Source: Paenibacillus sp. YN15 | GTDB taxonomy: Bacteria; Bacillota; Bacilli; Paenibacillales; NBRC-103111 | Direction: 5' to 3' | Length of the DNA stretch: 64,000 bases | Assembly (NCBI RefSeq): GCF_003285005.1 | Contig: NZ_QMFA01000041.1 | Coordinates: forward strand, 1-64,000 | Shown: in pieces, positions 33,694 to 42,022 of the stretch | Layout of the letters: each line of letters starts with the position of its first letter | Numbering within the stretch: position 1 is the first letter of the stretch | Translations under genes and position numbers: made by a program | Notes under the pieces: model-generated | What the model was told of the DNA's origin: nothing | The model's database searches: none | The model's input: the letters and a program-made list of their open reading frames with translations, nothing else

Positions 33694-33722
33694 TTGATAT
33701 GGTTAGACTGTTAACGTATATT
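33694..33722 (+). promoter_or_regulatory. Promoter of the TIGR04053-type gene
   Basis: TTGATA (33694-33699) and TATATT (33717-33722) are 17 bp apart, 31 bp before the ATG. The Fnr/Rex-type box is upstream of it. Confidence 0.7.
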
Positions 33723-33753
33723 TTGGAAAATGAAACCAAGGGGGATAACGGCT

Positions 33754-34959
33754 ATGATGCCTGTTGATTTTAACCGGAATCCGTTTATTGTGGTATGGGA
33801 GATCACCCGGGCTTGCGCCCTGCATTGCGTGCACTGCCGGGCCGAGGCGCAGCACAAGCGCCACCCGGACGAGCTGTCCACAGAGGAGGGCAAGCGCCTA
33901 TTGGACGAAATCCAGAGCATGGATTCGCCGATTTTTGTCTTTACCGGCGGCGATCCGCTGCTCCGGGAGGACTTGTTCGAGCTGGCCGCCTATGGCAAAA
34001 GCATCGGGCTCCGGGTGTCCATGACCCCCAGCGCAACCCCGCGGGTCACCATAGATTCCATGAAAAAAGCGGCCGAGATCGGTCTGGACCGCTGGGCCTT
34101 CAGCCTGGACGGCTCCACTGCCGCCATCCATGACCGGTTCCGGGGCGCCTCCGGCTCCTTCGAGCTGACCATGCGCTCGCTGAAGTATCTCCGGGAGCTG
34201 GGGATGCCGCTGCAGATCAACACCACCGTTTGCGTACATAACAAAAACGACCTGCCCAACATCGCCAATTTACTGACGGAGATGGGAGTGGTCATGTGGA
34301 GCGTATTCTTCCTGGTGCCCACGGGCAGAGGCAAGGATGACGATATGATCTCGCCGGAGGAGGGCGAGGAGATTCTCCACTGGCTGGCGGAGCTGGGCGA
34401 ACGGGTGCCCTTCGGCGTCAAAACCACCGCCGCGCCCTTTTACCGCCGGGTCCTGGACCAGCGGGCCAAGGCGGCAGGGCAGCGGCCCGCTTCGGTGGCC
34501 GGGCGGATGCTGGGGGTGCCGGAGCTGGCCACCGCCACCGGCAAGCATGTTGCTGCGGCGGCGGTTACCGGCGGCAGCGGCCACTCCCACGCGCAGCGCA
34601 GCAACAGCCCCTTCGGGGCAGGCGACGGCAAAGCCGCCATGCGCGCTCCCCGGGGCGTTACCGACGGCAGCGGCTTCGTTTTTATCTCCCATACGGGAGA
34701 AATCTCGCCCAGCGGCTTTCTGCCGATTGTGTGCGGCAATGTGCGGGAGGAGAAGCTGTCCGACGTGTACCGGAACCATCCGGTCTTCACCTCCATCCGC
34801 TCGCCGGAGCTGTATACCGGCAAATGCGGCGTTTGCGACTATAGCCGCATGTGCGGCGGCTCCCGGGCCCGGGCCTACACCGCCACCGGCGATTACATGG
34901 CCAGCGATCCCGCCTGCGCCTATATTCCGCCCGCCTGGCAGGAGCTTCTGCAGCCGTAA
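33754..34959 (+). CDS. Radical SAM/SPASM protein, TIGR04053 (BA_1875) type
   Basis: A 401-residue radical SAM enzyme with cluster cysteines C21, C25 and C28 in RACALHCVHCRAEA, a GGDPLLREDLFEL strand, SLDGSTAAIHDRFRG and a C-terminal SPASM region (GKCGVCDYSRMCGGSRARA, SDPAC). This matches the TIGR04053 group, related to heme-modifying and peptide-modifying enzymes. Residues about 243-297 are an Ala/Gly/His-rich, low-complexity insert. The start follows AAGGGGGA; an ATG 8 codons earlier has no site. It is divergent from the NirJ-like gene, so both probably act in one redox-controlled pathway. Substrate unknown. Confidence 0.85.
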   Translation: MMPVDFNRNPFIVVWEITRACALHCVHCRAEAQHKRHPDELSTEEGKRLLDEIQSMDSPIFVFTGGDPLLREDLFELAAYGKSIGLRVSMTPSATPRVTIDSMKKAAEIGLDRWAFSLDGSTAAIHDRFRGASGSFELTMRSLKYLRELGMPLQINTTVCVHNKNDLPNIANLLTEMGVVMWSVFFLVPTGRGKDDDMISPEEGEEILHWLAELGERVPFGVKTTAAPFYRRVLDQRAKAAGQRPASVAGRMLGVPELATATGKHVAAAAVTGGSGHSHAQRSNSPFGAGDGKAAMRAPRGVTDGSGFVFISHTGEISPSGFLPIVCGNVREEKLSDVYRNHPVFTSIRSPELYTGKCGVCDYSRMCGGSRARAYTATGDYMASDPACAYIPPAWQELLQP

Positions 34960-34998
34960 TCGGCAGCGGCGGCCGCGCCCCAACCCGCCAAAAACAAA

Positions 34999-35042
34999 AC
35001 CGGCGCCTGCGTAATCCATACGCCAGGCGCCGGTCTGTTTCT
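34999..35042 (+). terminator. Terminator after the TIGR04053-type gene
   Basis: ACCGGCGCCTG and CAGGCGCCGGT form an 11-bp stem followed by CTGTTTCT, 40 bp after the stop. Confidence 0.75.
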
Positions 35043-35111
35043 CCAGGATGCACAGAAACCGCAAAATGTCTTTCGTGTAGCAACACTATAACGTTTGAAC
35101 TCTTTAAATCA

Positions 35112-35723
35112 TTAAAGTGAGGATGCATGCTTAGCCAAGGCCAAGTTCCTACACAGGAATTCCACATGCTCAACGGCCAAACTTTCCACTTCCCCGTAAG
35201 ATTGATGATAATGAATGCTGTACGAAATAAACCCGTGCAAGGACATAAACAAAATCCACGGCATCGAATACAGCTGGCCGGCGGCAAGCTCGCCATTGGC
35301 CAAGACGCCTCTGACTACAGTGGCAAACATCTCCATACATTGGGCCTGTTTGGTCCGCGAATACTTGCGCAGCTCCCCGTCCCGGACGGAGAACATAATT
35401 TCATAATGATGAGGGTTCTCCATCCCGAAGCGGATAAATTCCAGCATAATCTCCTTCAAATTCTCGATGCTGAAGGACTCGGAACGCTCCAGCATTTCCT
35501 TCTGGCGGGACAGCAGGTAGTTGAAATCCTCCACTACCAGCGCATAGAAGAGCTCGGCTTTATCCCGGAAATGGTAATACAGCGCTCCATGGCTGTAACC
35601 GAGGGCTTTGGCAATGCTGCGCATGGTCAGCGTGTCATACCCCCTGGTTACAAACAGCCCCCGGGCCTCCTCTAAAATCCTGTCTCTGCTCAATTCCTGA
35701 TCCACTATTCTTCTAGCACACAT
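35112..35723 (-). CDS. TetR/AcrR-family transcriptional regulator
   Basis: A 203-residue repressor. The N-terminal helix-turn-helix (about 12-58) reads ILEEARGLFVTRGYDTLTMR, then SIAKALGYSHGALYYHFRDK, as in AcrR-type proteins. The C-terminal ligand-binding domain (about 70-195) is all helical. It has GGAGAGAGC before the ATG. No dedicated target is adjacent: the next gene is YigZ-family. It may autoregulate. The effector cannot be predicted. Confidence 0.92.
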   Translation of the reverse strand: MCARRIVDQELSRDRILEEARGLFVTRGYDTLTMRSIAKALGYSHGALYYHFRDKAELFYALVVEDFNYLLSRQKEMLERSESFSIENLKEIMLEFIRFGMENPHHYEIMFSVRDGELRKYSRTKQAQCMEMFATVVRGVLANGELAAGQLYSMPWILFMSLHGFISYSIHYHQSYGEVESLAVEHVEFLCRNLALAKHASSL

Positions 35724-35759
35724 GCTCTCTCCACCTGCTTTCTTCTCGATCTTCTATGT

Positions 35760-36395
35760 TTATATGTCATGATGATCGACGTAAGACGCCTCGCCCTTCC
35801 GAATCTCCGCCTGACCCTGGGTCAAATCCGTCATCCACAAAATGAACGGGTCGGCCTCCTCCGCAAGCGGCCTGCACATGAGGGTAACCTTATCGGTAAA
35901 CTGTGTTTCCCCCAGGAGCGTACCGCGGTTGCGCAGCTCATTCTCCACCTTGCCCAGCCATGTATAGTCAATGGATACGTGAATATCCTGGTGCAGCTTC
36001 CTGCAGACGGGTCCCGCAGCGGCAATACCCGCTACCGCCCCATCCGTGTATGCCCGGATCAGTCCGCCGGCGCCCAGCAGAATTCCTCCGAAATACCGGG
36101 TGACCACCACAACCACATTCTTCAGCCCCTGCTGCCGGATGACCTCCAGGATCGGCTTGCCTGCCGTACCGCTGGGTTCACCGTCGTCGGAAGCCTTCTG
36201 AATCTGGTCCCGCTCCCCAATCATATAGGCGGAGCAGTTATGGGTGGCATTCCAATACTCTTTCTTCACGGATTCAATAAAAGCGATGGCCTCCTCCTCG
36301 GATTCCACCTGTCGGGCCTGCCCGATAAACCTGGATTTCTTAATGACAATCTCAGCGGAACCCCATTGGCTGACTGTCTTGTATTGCGATAGCAT
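35760..36395 (-). CDS. YigZ/IMPACT-family protein (YvyE-like)
   Basis: A 211-residue protein with an N-terminal IMPACT domain (about 10-125; KKSRFIGQ, VKKEYWNATHNCSAYMIG, SDDGEPSGTAGKPILEVI, VVVTRYFGGILLGAGGLIRAY) and a C-terminal DUF1949 domain. B. subtilis YvyE is the relative. The family is linked to translation or ribosome-associated control, but its role in bacteria is not established. The start chosen is the first ATG with a purine-rich site, AAGGTGG; a longer frame has none. Confidence 0.92.
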   Translation of the reverse strand: MLSQYKTVSQWGSAEIVIKKSRFIGQARQVESEEEAIAFIESVKKEYWNATHNCSAYMIGERDQIQKASDDGEPSGTAGKPILEVIRQQGLKNVVVVVTRYFGGILLGAGGLIRAYTDGAVAGIAAAGPVCRKLHQDIHVSIDYTWLGKVENELRNRGTLLGETQFTDKVTLMCRPLAEEADPFILWMTDLTQGQAEIRKGEASYVDHHDI

Positions 36396-36514
36396 GCAGC
36401 AGCATCCACCTTCGTATAGAGTCGCTTTAAAGCATTCTAGCATAGAAGCAATCAGATTTCTATAACAATTCAATCAATTAATTGTGACATATCTCGAACA
36501 ATCACAGTATACAA

Positions 36515-36545
36515 ACAGCCCCCTTTTCTGCTGAAAAGGGGACCG
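36515..36545 (-). terminator. Terminator after pgi
   Basis: CCCCTTTT and AAAAGGGG pair around CAGCAG on the minus strand, then GCTGTTTGT. It lies about 60 bp after the pgi stop. Confidence 0.5.
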
Positions 36546-36604
36546 CACTGCATATTTATTCCGTTTTCAATCATGTTCTGCCAAAAATAAGGCTTGGGAA
36601 GCTT

Positions 36605-37957
36605 CTACTCCAGGCGCTTCTCCAGCTCTTCCTTTTCCTTCTCGTAGCCCGGTTTGCCCAGAAGCGCGAACATGTTCTTCTTGTACGCCTCTACGCCCGG
36701 CTGGTCAAAGGGATTGACGCCGGAGAGGTAGCCGCTGACGCCGCAGGCCTTCTCGAAGAAGTAGACCATATAGCCGAAGGTGTACGGGGACATATCCGGC
36801 AGGGTCACCACCAGATTGGGCACACCGCCGTCGCTGTGGGCCAGCATGGTGCCTTGGAACGCCTTCTTGTTGACGAAATCCATGGTCTTGCCGCTCAGGA
36901 AATTCAGACCGTCCAGATCCGCAGGATCGGTGCCGATGGTCAGATGATACGGCACTTCCGCCACCTGGATAACGGTCTCGAACAGGTTGCGGTTGCCCTC
37001 CTGGATGAATTGGCCCATGGAGTGCAAATCCGTAGAGAAGTCAACGGAGGACGGGTAAATGCCCTTGTTGTCCTTGCCCTCGCTTTCGCCGAAGAGCTGC
37101 TTCCACCACTCGGATACAAAGTGCAGGGACGGCTCGTAGTTCACCAGAATCTCGGTGGTTTTGCCCTTGCGGTACAGGGCGTTGCGGACAGCCGCGTATT
37201 GGTAGGCCTCATTTTCGGCCACGGAAGGGCTGGAATAATCGGTTCTGGCATCCGCCGCCCCCTGCATCATGGCATCGATGTCCACGCCGGCTGCGGCAAT
37301 GGGCAAGAGGCCTACAGGAGTCAGCACGGAATAGCGTCCGCCCACATCATCCGGAATCACGAAGGACTCGTAGCCTTCCTCGGTGGCCAGCTTCTTCAAA
37401 GCGCCGCGGGCCTTGTCGGTGGTGGCGTAGATCCGTTTTTGGGCGCCTTCCTTGCCGTACTTGCGCTCCAGCAGCTCCCGGAAAATCCGGAAAGCGATAG
37501 CCGGCTCCGTGGTGGTGCCGGACTTGGAAATCACGTTTACGGAGATGTCCTTGCCATCCAACAGCTGCAGCAGGTGCGAGGTATATGTAGAGCTGATATT
37601 ATTGCCGACAAAATAAATTTCCGGTGTCTTGCGCTTGTCCTTGGGAAGAATATTATAGAAGGAATGGGTCAGCATTTCGATGGCGGCACGGGCTCCCAGA
37701 TAGGAACCGCCGATGCCGATGACCACCAGCGCATCCGAATCCGACTGGATTTTCTCGGCTGCCTTCTTGATCCGGTCGAACTCCGCCCGGTCATAATTCA
37801 CCGGAAGATCAATCCAGCCCAGATAATCCGAGCCTGCGCCGGTGCCATTGTGCAGATCATCGTGGGCAGCCTTGATGGCGCCTGCCAGGTTGTCCACCTC
37901 ATGCTTGCCGATAAAGCCCAATGCTTTGCTGTAATCAAACTGCAATTTTCCGCTCAT
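36605..37957 (-). CDS. pgi: Glucose-6-phosphate isomerase
   Basis: Interconverts glucose 6-phosphate and fructose 6-phosphate. A 450-residue protein of the Firmicutes type. Seen are [14 protein letters not shown], the signature segment [38 protein letters not shown] and the C-terminal [18 protein letters not shown] with the catalytic lysine. AAGGAGG lies 11 bases before the ATG; a TTG 8 codons earlier overlaps that site. Probably a single-gene unit. Confidence 0.97.
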   Translation of the reverse strand: MSGKLQFDYSKALGFIGKHEVDNLAGAIKAAHDDLHNGTGAGSDYLGWIDLPVNYDRAEFDRIKKAAEKIQSDSDALVVIGIGGSYLGARAAIEMLTHSFYNILPKDKRKTPEIYFVGNNISSTYTSHLLQLLDGKDISVNVISKSGTTTEPAIAFRIFRELLERKYGKEGAQKRIYATTDKARGALKKLATEEGYESFVIPDDVGGRYSVLTPVGLLPIAAAGVDIDAMMQGAADARTDYSSPSVAENEAYQYAAVRNALYRKGKTTEILVNYEPSLHFVSEWWKQLFGESEGKDNKGIYPSSVDFSTDLHSMGQFIQEGNRNLFETVIQVAEVPYHLTIGTDPADLDGLNFLSGKTMDFVNKKAFQGTMLAHSDGGVPNLVVTLPDMSPYTFGYMVYFFEKACGVSGYLSGVNPFDQPGVEAYKKNMFALLGKPGYEKEKEELEKRLE

Positions 37958-38091
37958 TGGTCCAAAAACCTCCTTATCCAACTTGTGTCCTTGTGTCTAT
38001 GATAAGAATACTTATTCAATGCCCGAATTGCAAGCTAGGACTTTCACATCCTTCCGGGCACATGGTAATATAAGGACAAGAGGTGACATGG

Positions 38092-39342
38092 ATGAAAACC
38101 ATCGGCTTCATCGGGCTTGGCACCATGGGAATGCCCATGGCAATCAATCTGCTGAAAAGCGGATATACAGTATACGGCTATAACCGCACGGCTTCCAAGC
38201 GGGAGCAGCTGAAGGCGCTTGGCGCCCTGGAGGCGGCCTCTCCTGCGGAGGCTGCGCGCCATGCAGATGTGATCTTCACCAACGTCAGCAATGACGATGC
38301 AATGCTTGAGGTTGTATATGGGCCCGGGGGTATCCTGGAGGGCGTCCGCCCGGAACTCGCTGTAATTGACTGCAGCACCGTCTCCCCCGCCACCAGCCGC
38401 CGAATTGCCGAGGAGCTGAAAGCGCAGCAGGCCTTTTTCCTGGATGCCCCGGTAACGGGCAGCAAACCTGCGGCGGAGAACGGCTCCCTGGTCTTTATGG
38501 TGGGCGGGGATGCCGCCGTCTACGAGGAGCATCTGGATCTGTTCGAGGTGCTGGGCAGCAGGTCCCTGTACATGGGCGAAAGCGGCTCCGGCTCCTACGC
38601 CAAGCTGGCCCACAATACCATCGTGGGCATCAACGCCATCGGCCTGATGGAGGGTTTCTCCATCGCCGCCAAAGCCGGTCTTTCCCCGGAGAAATTCCTG
38701 GAGATTGTCACCGCAGGCGGCGCCAACAGCCGCCAGGCGGAGCTGAAGGGCAACAAGATCATTCAGCGGGATTTCTCCAACCAGTTTTCCACCGCCCTGA
38801 TGCTGAAGGATCTTCTGCTGGCCCAGAAGCTGACGGCGGGCTTTCAGCTTCCTGCGCCGCTGCTCCATGCGGCTACCTCCATTTTCCAAATGGGCCTGGC
38901 CAAGGGTTTGGGCGATCAGGACCTGTCCTCCGTGATCCAATGCTATGAGGAATGGATGAAGCTGACCATTACCCCCTCGGGCAACAGGACCGCTCCGGTA
39001 GAGAAGGAGCGCCGCGGCGCCAACCGGATCAGCCTGGGCATCAAGCTTCATCTGTCCGTCTACCAATGGGAGCAGGAGGGCAGCTTCTCGGGACAGAATA
39101 TTGAAGGAACCCTTCATGACCTGTCCGAAAGCGGCCTGCAAATCAGCTCCGCCTTCCCGCTGGCCCAGGATATGTTTGTGGTGATCCACTTCCCCAAGGA
39201 AGCCGATCTGCCCCCCATTACCGGCAAAATTATCCGCATCGACTCCCGGGACGGGGAATTCCGCTACGGCTGCATGCTGTCGGGCTTGCCGCCTTACACC
39301 CGGATCAAGCTGGAGCATTATATCAAGCGGCATGAGGACTGA
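38092..39342 (+). CDS. Beta-hydroxyacid dehydrogenase fused to a PilZ domain
   Basis: A 416-residue fusion. Residues 1-290 are a complete 3-hydroxyisobutyrate-dehydrogenase-family NAD(P) oxidoreductase: GFIGLGTMGMPMA at the N-terminus, the substrate loop DAPVTGSKPAAENGSL, and catalytic Lys in GSYAKLAHN. Residues about 305-410 are a PilZ domain with the c-di-GMP-binding RxxxR (308-312) and DLSESG (343-348), typical beta strands and a C-terminal helix. Family enzymes normally stop near 290-300 residues. There is no stop, frameshift or internal start with a strong ribosome-binding site at the junction. It follows AGAGGTGA before ATG. The likely meaning is c-di-GMP control of a metabolic oxidoreductase; substrate unknown. 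Confidence 0.9.
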   Translation: MKTIGFIGLGTMGMPMAINLLKSGYTVYGYNRTASKREQLKALGALEAASPAEAARHADVIFTNVSNDDAMLEVVYGPGGILEGVRPELAVIDCSTVSPATSRRIAEELKAQQAFFLDAPVTGSKPAAENGSLVFMVGGDAAVYEEHLDLFEVLGSRSLYMGESGSGSYAKLAHNTIVGINAIGLMEGFSIAAKAGLSPEKFLEIVTAGGANSRQAELKGNKIIQRDFSNQFSTALMLKDLLLAQKLTAGFQLPAPLLHAATSIFQMGLAKGLGDQDLSSVIQCYEEWMKLTITPSGNRTAPVEKERRGANRISLGIKLHLSVYQWEQEGSFSGQNIEGTLHDLSESGLQISSAFPLAQDMFVVIHFPKEADLPPITGKIIRIDSRDGEFRYGCMLSGLPPYTRIKLEHYIKRHED

Positions 39343-39381
39343 TGCAAGTTACGCCTCGTCAGGACCACCATCCATACTATC

Positions 39382-39408
39382 GGCCCGGGGCTTCCCGGGC
39401 TTTTCTGT
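39382..39408 (+). terminator. Terminator after the PilZ fusion gene
   Basis: GCCCGGG / CCCGGGC with a GCTT loop, followed by TTTTCTGTTT, 40 bp after the stop. Confidence 0.85.
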
Positions 39409-39423
39409 TTCCGGGGCTTCTCT

Positions 39424-40314
39424 TCACTTTTGGGGGTTAAATATTCCCCTGGTAAACCGCACCCACTCCCGGGCGGCTAACGGCAGGTAGCTTTTTTTGT
39501 CCCAGATCATCCCCAGATGCCACGGAATCTTGGGCTCCACCAGGTCCAGTACGGCGACCCTGCGCTTATCCAGCGACCGGCAGATGGTCTCCGGCAGCAT
39601 CGCCACCCCCAGTCCCGCAGCCGCCAGCTCATAGATGAAATCCCACTGGGAGCTTTCGTACTGGACATTGGGCCGGAAGCCCACTCTCTGGCATTCCGCA
39701 ATAATCCGGTCATGAAGGGCAAACTCCTCCTTGAACAGGATGAACGGCTCCCCCGCCAGCTGGCTCAAGGGCACACAACCGATGCCTGCCAAGGGGTGGC
39801 CCGCCTGCACAATCACCTTCAGCTGCTCCTTCACCACCGTAAAAAAATCAAACCGCTCCCCATCCACCGGAAGCAGGACCACCCCCACATCCAGCTTGCC
39901 CTCCGCTACTTTAGTCTCAAGCTTTTTTGCCCCATCCTCCACCATTTGAATCACCAGACCGGGATATTGTTGCCTGAACTGCCTCAGCACCTGGGGAAAA
40001 AAGCTGGAACCCGCCATTGGCGGAATGCCGATGCGAATGACGCCCTTGTTCAAATTGGTCAGATCGTCCAGCTCCAGGGTGAGATTATGGAAGGCCTCCG
40101 TAATATTGCGGGCCTGTTCGGTGATGGCCCTGCCTGCATCCGTCAGCTCAATGCGCTTGCCGTCCCGCTTAAACAGCTCCACCCCCAGCTCTTCCTCCAG
40201 GCTCTTGATGGCCTTGCTTAAGGTAGGCTGGGTAATATGAAGGGATTGGGCCGCCCGGGTAAAGCTTCCGCTTTGGGCCAGCTCCAGAACATACTGCATA
40301 TGGCGGATATCCAT
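39424..40314 (-). CDS. cidR: LysR-family regulator of cidAB (CidR-like)
   Basis: A 296-residue LysR regulator. The N-terminal winged helix (about 1-65) reads YVLELAQSGSFTRAAQSLHI, then TQPTLSKAIKSLEEELGV; an effector-binding domain (about 90-290) follows. It is divergent from a cidA-cidB pair, as CidR is in other Firmicutes, where it activates the pair in response to acetate or overflow metabolism. GGAGG lies before the ATG. The last codons (NPQK) and stop lie in a CCCCCAAAAGTGA half-repeat. Confidence 0.9.
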   Translation of the reverse strand: MDIRHMQYVLELAQSGSFTRAAQSLHITQPTLSKAIKSLEEELGVELFKRDGKRIELTDAGRAITEQARNITEAFHNLTLELDDLTNLNKGVIRIGIPPMAGSSFFPQVLRQFRQQYPGLVIQMVEDGAKKLETKVAEGKLDVGVVLLPVDGERFDFFTVVKEQLKVIVQAGHPLAGIGCVPLSQLAGEPFILFKEEFALHDRIIAECQRVGFRPNVQYESSQWDFIYELAAAGLGVAMLPETICRSLDKRRVAVLDLVEPKIPWHLGMIWDKKSYLPLAAREWVRFTRGIFNPQK

Positions 40315-40330
40315 GGTTGTCCTCCAACTA

Positions 40331-40383
40331 TAGCTAAATGGAATGGAATTCATTCAATTCATTCATTTTACCAATGAAAGCTA
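40331..40383. promoter_or_regulatory. Palindromic control region between cidR and cidA
   Basis: An outer TAGCT...AGCTA pair (40331-40335, 40379-40383) surrounds four ATTCA-type words (about 40349-40366). LysR regulators bind interrupted dyads of this size between divergent genes, so CidR may bind here. The exact half-sites are not certain. Confidence 0.4.
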
Positions 40384-40415
40384 TTGATGTACACTTTCAA
40401 AAGGAGGGATTCTTC

Positions 40416-40787
40416 ATGAAGTCATTTTTACGCAGCATCGGCCAGGTAATCTGCTTCATTCTGTATTCCATGCTGATCAACGCCGTCACCGACGCGCTGC
40501 ATCTGCCGATTCCGGGAAGCATTGTGGGGATTGTGCTGCTGTTTGCGCTCTTGCACTTCAAGGTGATCAAGCTGGAATGGGTGGACCTGGGCTCCAAGTG
40601 GCTGTTGGCCGAAATGCTGCTGTTTTTCATCCCTCCTGTGGTAGGCATTGTGGAATACAAGGATTTGATGCTGAAGAACGGCCTGCAGATCACCCTGGTC
40701 ATTGTGTTCAGCATCCTGTGCGTCATGGTCATAACAGGGCTGATTGCAGAGAAGCTGTCGGCCCATGAGGGGAAGCGACAGTCATGA
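40416..40787 (+). CDS. cidA: CidA/LrgA-family holin-like protein
   Basis: A 123-residue membrane protein with four helices (about 5-25, 30-50, 62-82 and 90-112) and the family pattern LHLPIPGSIVGIVLLFALL. Family members form membrane pores linked to autolysis, programmed cell death and, in Bacillus, pyruvate or overflow-metabolite uptake. AAGGAGG lies before the ATG. It overlaps the next gene (ATGA), so the pair is translated together under CidR. Confidence 0.9.
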   Translation: MKSFLRSIGQVICFILYSMLINAVTDALHLPIPGSIVGIVLLFALLHFKVIKLEWVDLGSKWLLAEMLLFFIPPVVGIVEYKDLMLKNGLQITLVIVFSILCVMVITGLIAEKLSAHEGKRQS

Positions 40788-41470
40788 TTGTGGGAATAAG
40801 CTGCTTTATCTTAACCTTGCTGGTCTATTTCGGCACCAAAATCTTTTACCGGTCCCATCGGCGGGTGTTCTTCACCCCGGTTATTCTGACTCCGCTCCTG
40901 GTCATCGGCATTCTGGCCTTCGCGGATATTCCCTATGCCGCTTACCATGAGGGCACACGCTACATCAGCAATATGATCGGTCCCGCCACCGTAGCGCTGG
41001 CCGTCCCCCTCTATAAAAACCGCCATGTGCTGAAAAAGCATGCCCTGTCCATTCTGCTCAGTGTGCTTACCGGCTCCACCGTGGCCATTGTCAGCACCGC
41101 CTGGGCAGCCAAGATGCTCCACCTGGACCTGGAGATTATCGACAGCATCGCCCCCCGCTCCGCTACCACTCCCATCGCCGTGGCCGTCTCGGGGCTCATC
41201 GGCGGCATTCCCGCGATCACGGCGGTATTTGTGCTGGCCACCGGCGTGCTGGGGATGGTGCTGGGGCCGGTGGTCATCCGCTTCTTCCGCTTTAAGAACG
41301 ATGTGGCCCACGGCGTTCTCCTGGGCACCAGCGCCCATGCCGTAGGCACCACCAAGGCCTTCGAGCTAAGCTCCGCCTCCGGCTCCGTCTCCACAGTAGC
41401 GATGATCCTTACGGCCTTTTTCACCCTGTGTACGGCGCCCTGGATCGTTCCATTGCTGCTTGTGAGATAA
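40784..41470 (+). CDS. cidB: CidB/LrgB-family membrane protein
   Basis: A 228-residue protein with several helices and the LrgB pattern (NMIGPATVALAVPLYKNRHVL, SIAPRSATTPIAVAVSGLIG, HGVLLGTSAHAVGTTKAFEL). Acts with CidA in the membrane. It starts in an ATGA overlap with cidA and is followed by a good terminator. Confidence 0.93.
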   Translation: MIVGISCFILTLLVYFGTKIFYRSHRRVFFTPVILTPLLVIGILAFADIPYAAYHEGTRYISNMIGPATVALAVPLYKNRHVLKKHALSILLSVLTGSTVAIVSTAWAAKMLHLDLEIIDSIAPRSATTPIAVAVSGLIGGIPAITAVFVLATGVLGMVLGPVVIRFFRFKNDVAHGVLLGTSAHAVGTTKAFELSSASGSVSTVAMILTAFFTLCTAPWIVPLLLVR

Positions 41471-41586
41471 AATGCCGGAATGGGCACTTTACAGCAAAAT
41501 TTTCAGAAGGTATTGGGAACCCTCCTCGCCTGTGGGTGCTGCACAATAAACTTCCTTCTTTGCCCCGGCCGCTCATAGCACGCTAA

Positions 41587-41634
41587 AAAACCTCCGGCGC
41601 TTTGCATATGCAAGCATCCGGAGGTTTTTTTATG
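41587..41634. terminator. Bidirectional terminator between cidB and ppnP
   Basis: AACCTCCGG and CCGGAGGTT around a 20-base loop with a seven-T run on the plus side and TTTTTTAGC on the minus side. Confidence 0.9.
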
Positions 41635-41655
41635 CGGGGATTCCCCCACTCTATT

Positions 41656-41967
41656 CTAGATGTAGGAGCAGCAGTAGTCGGTAGGTGTTTTGACCTCCAG
41701 CTTGAAGCGGGTGTGCGCCGGAACGGTAAATTCCCCGGTCCCGCTGATCGCGAGCCATTCTGTGGCTCCCGGAAGCAGCACCTTCAGCTCCCCCGCCAGA
41801 ATCTCCATAATTTCAATGGTATCCGTGCCAAATTCGTAATCCCCCGGGAGCATGATGCCCAGGGTCTTTTTGGTGCCGTCGGCAAACAGCACAGTCCGGC
41901 TGGTTACCTTTCCGTCAAAGTAAATATTCGCTTTCTTCACAACGGATACATTGTCGAATTGGGACAT
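41656..41967 (-). CDS. ppnP: Pyrimidine/purine nucleoside phosphorylase (PpnP/DUF1255)
   Basis: Small cupin-type phosphorylase that splits nucleosides with phosphate to base and ribose 1-phosphate. 103 residues; the family pattern is clear ([38 protein letters not shown], ending in PTDYCCSYI). It lies 55 bp after tkt in the same direction, so it may share transcription. It gives a second nucleoside-splitting route besides the hydrolase at 2.3-3.2 kb. Confidence 0.9.
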   Translation of the reverse strand: MSQFDNVSVVKKANIYFDGKVTSRTVLFADGTKKTLGIMLPGDYEFGTDTIEIMEILAGELKVLLPGATEWLAISGTGEFTVPAHTRFKLEVKTPTDYCCSYI

Positions 41968-42022
41968 CTCTTCACCCTTCTCCCTCTGTCCGGCCGCAGC
42001 GCCTGACGGCGCCCTTCCGGTC

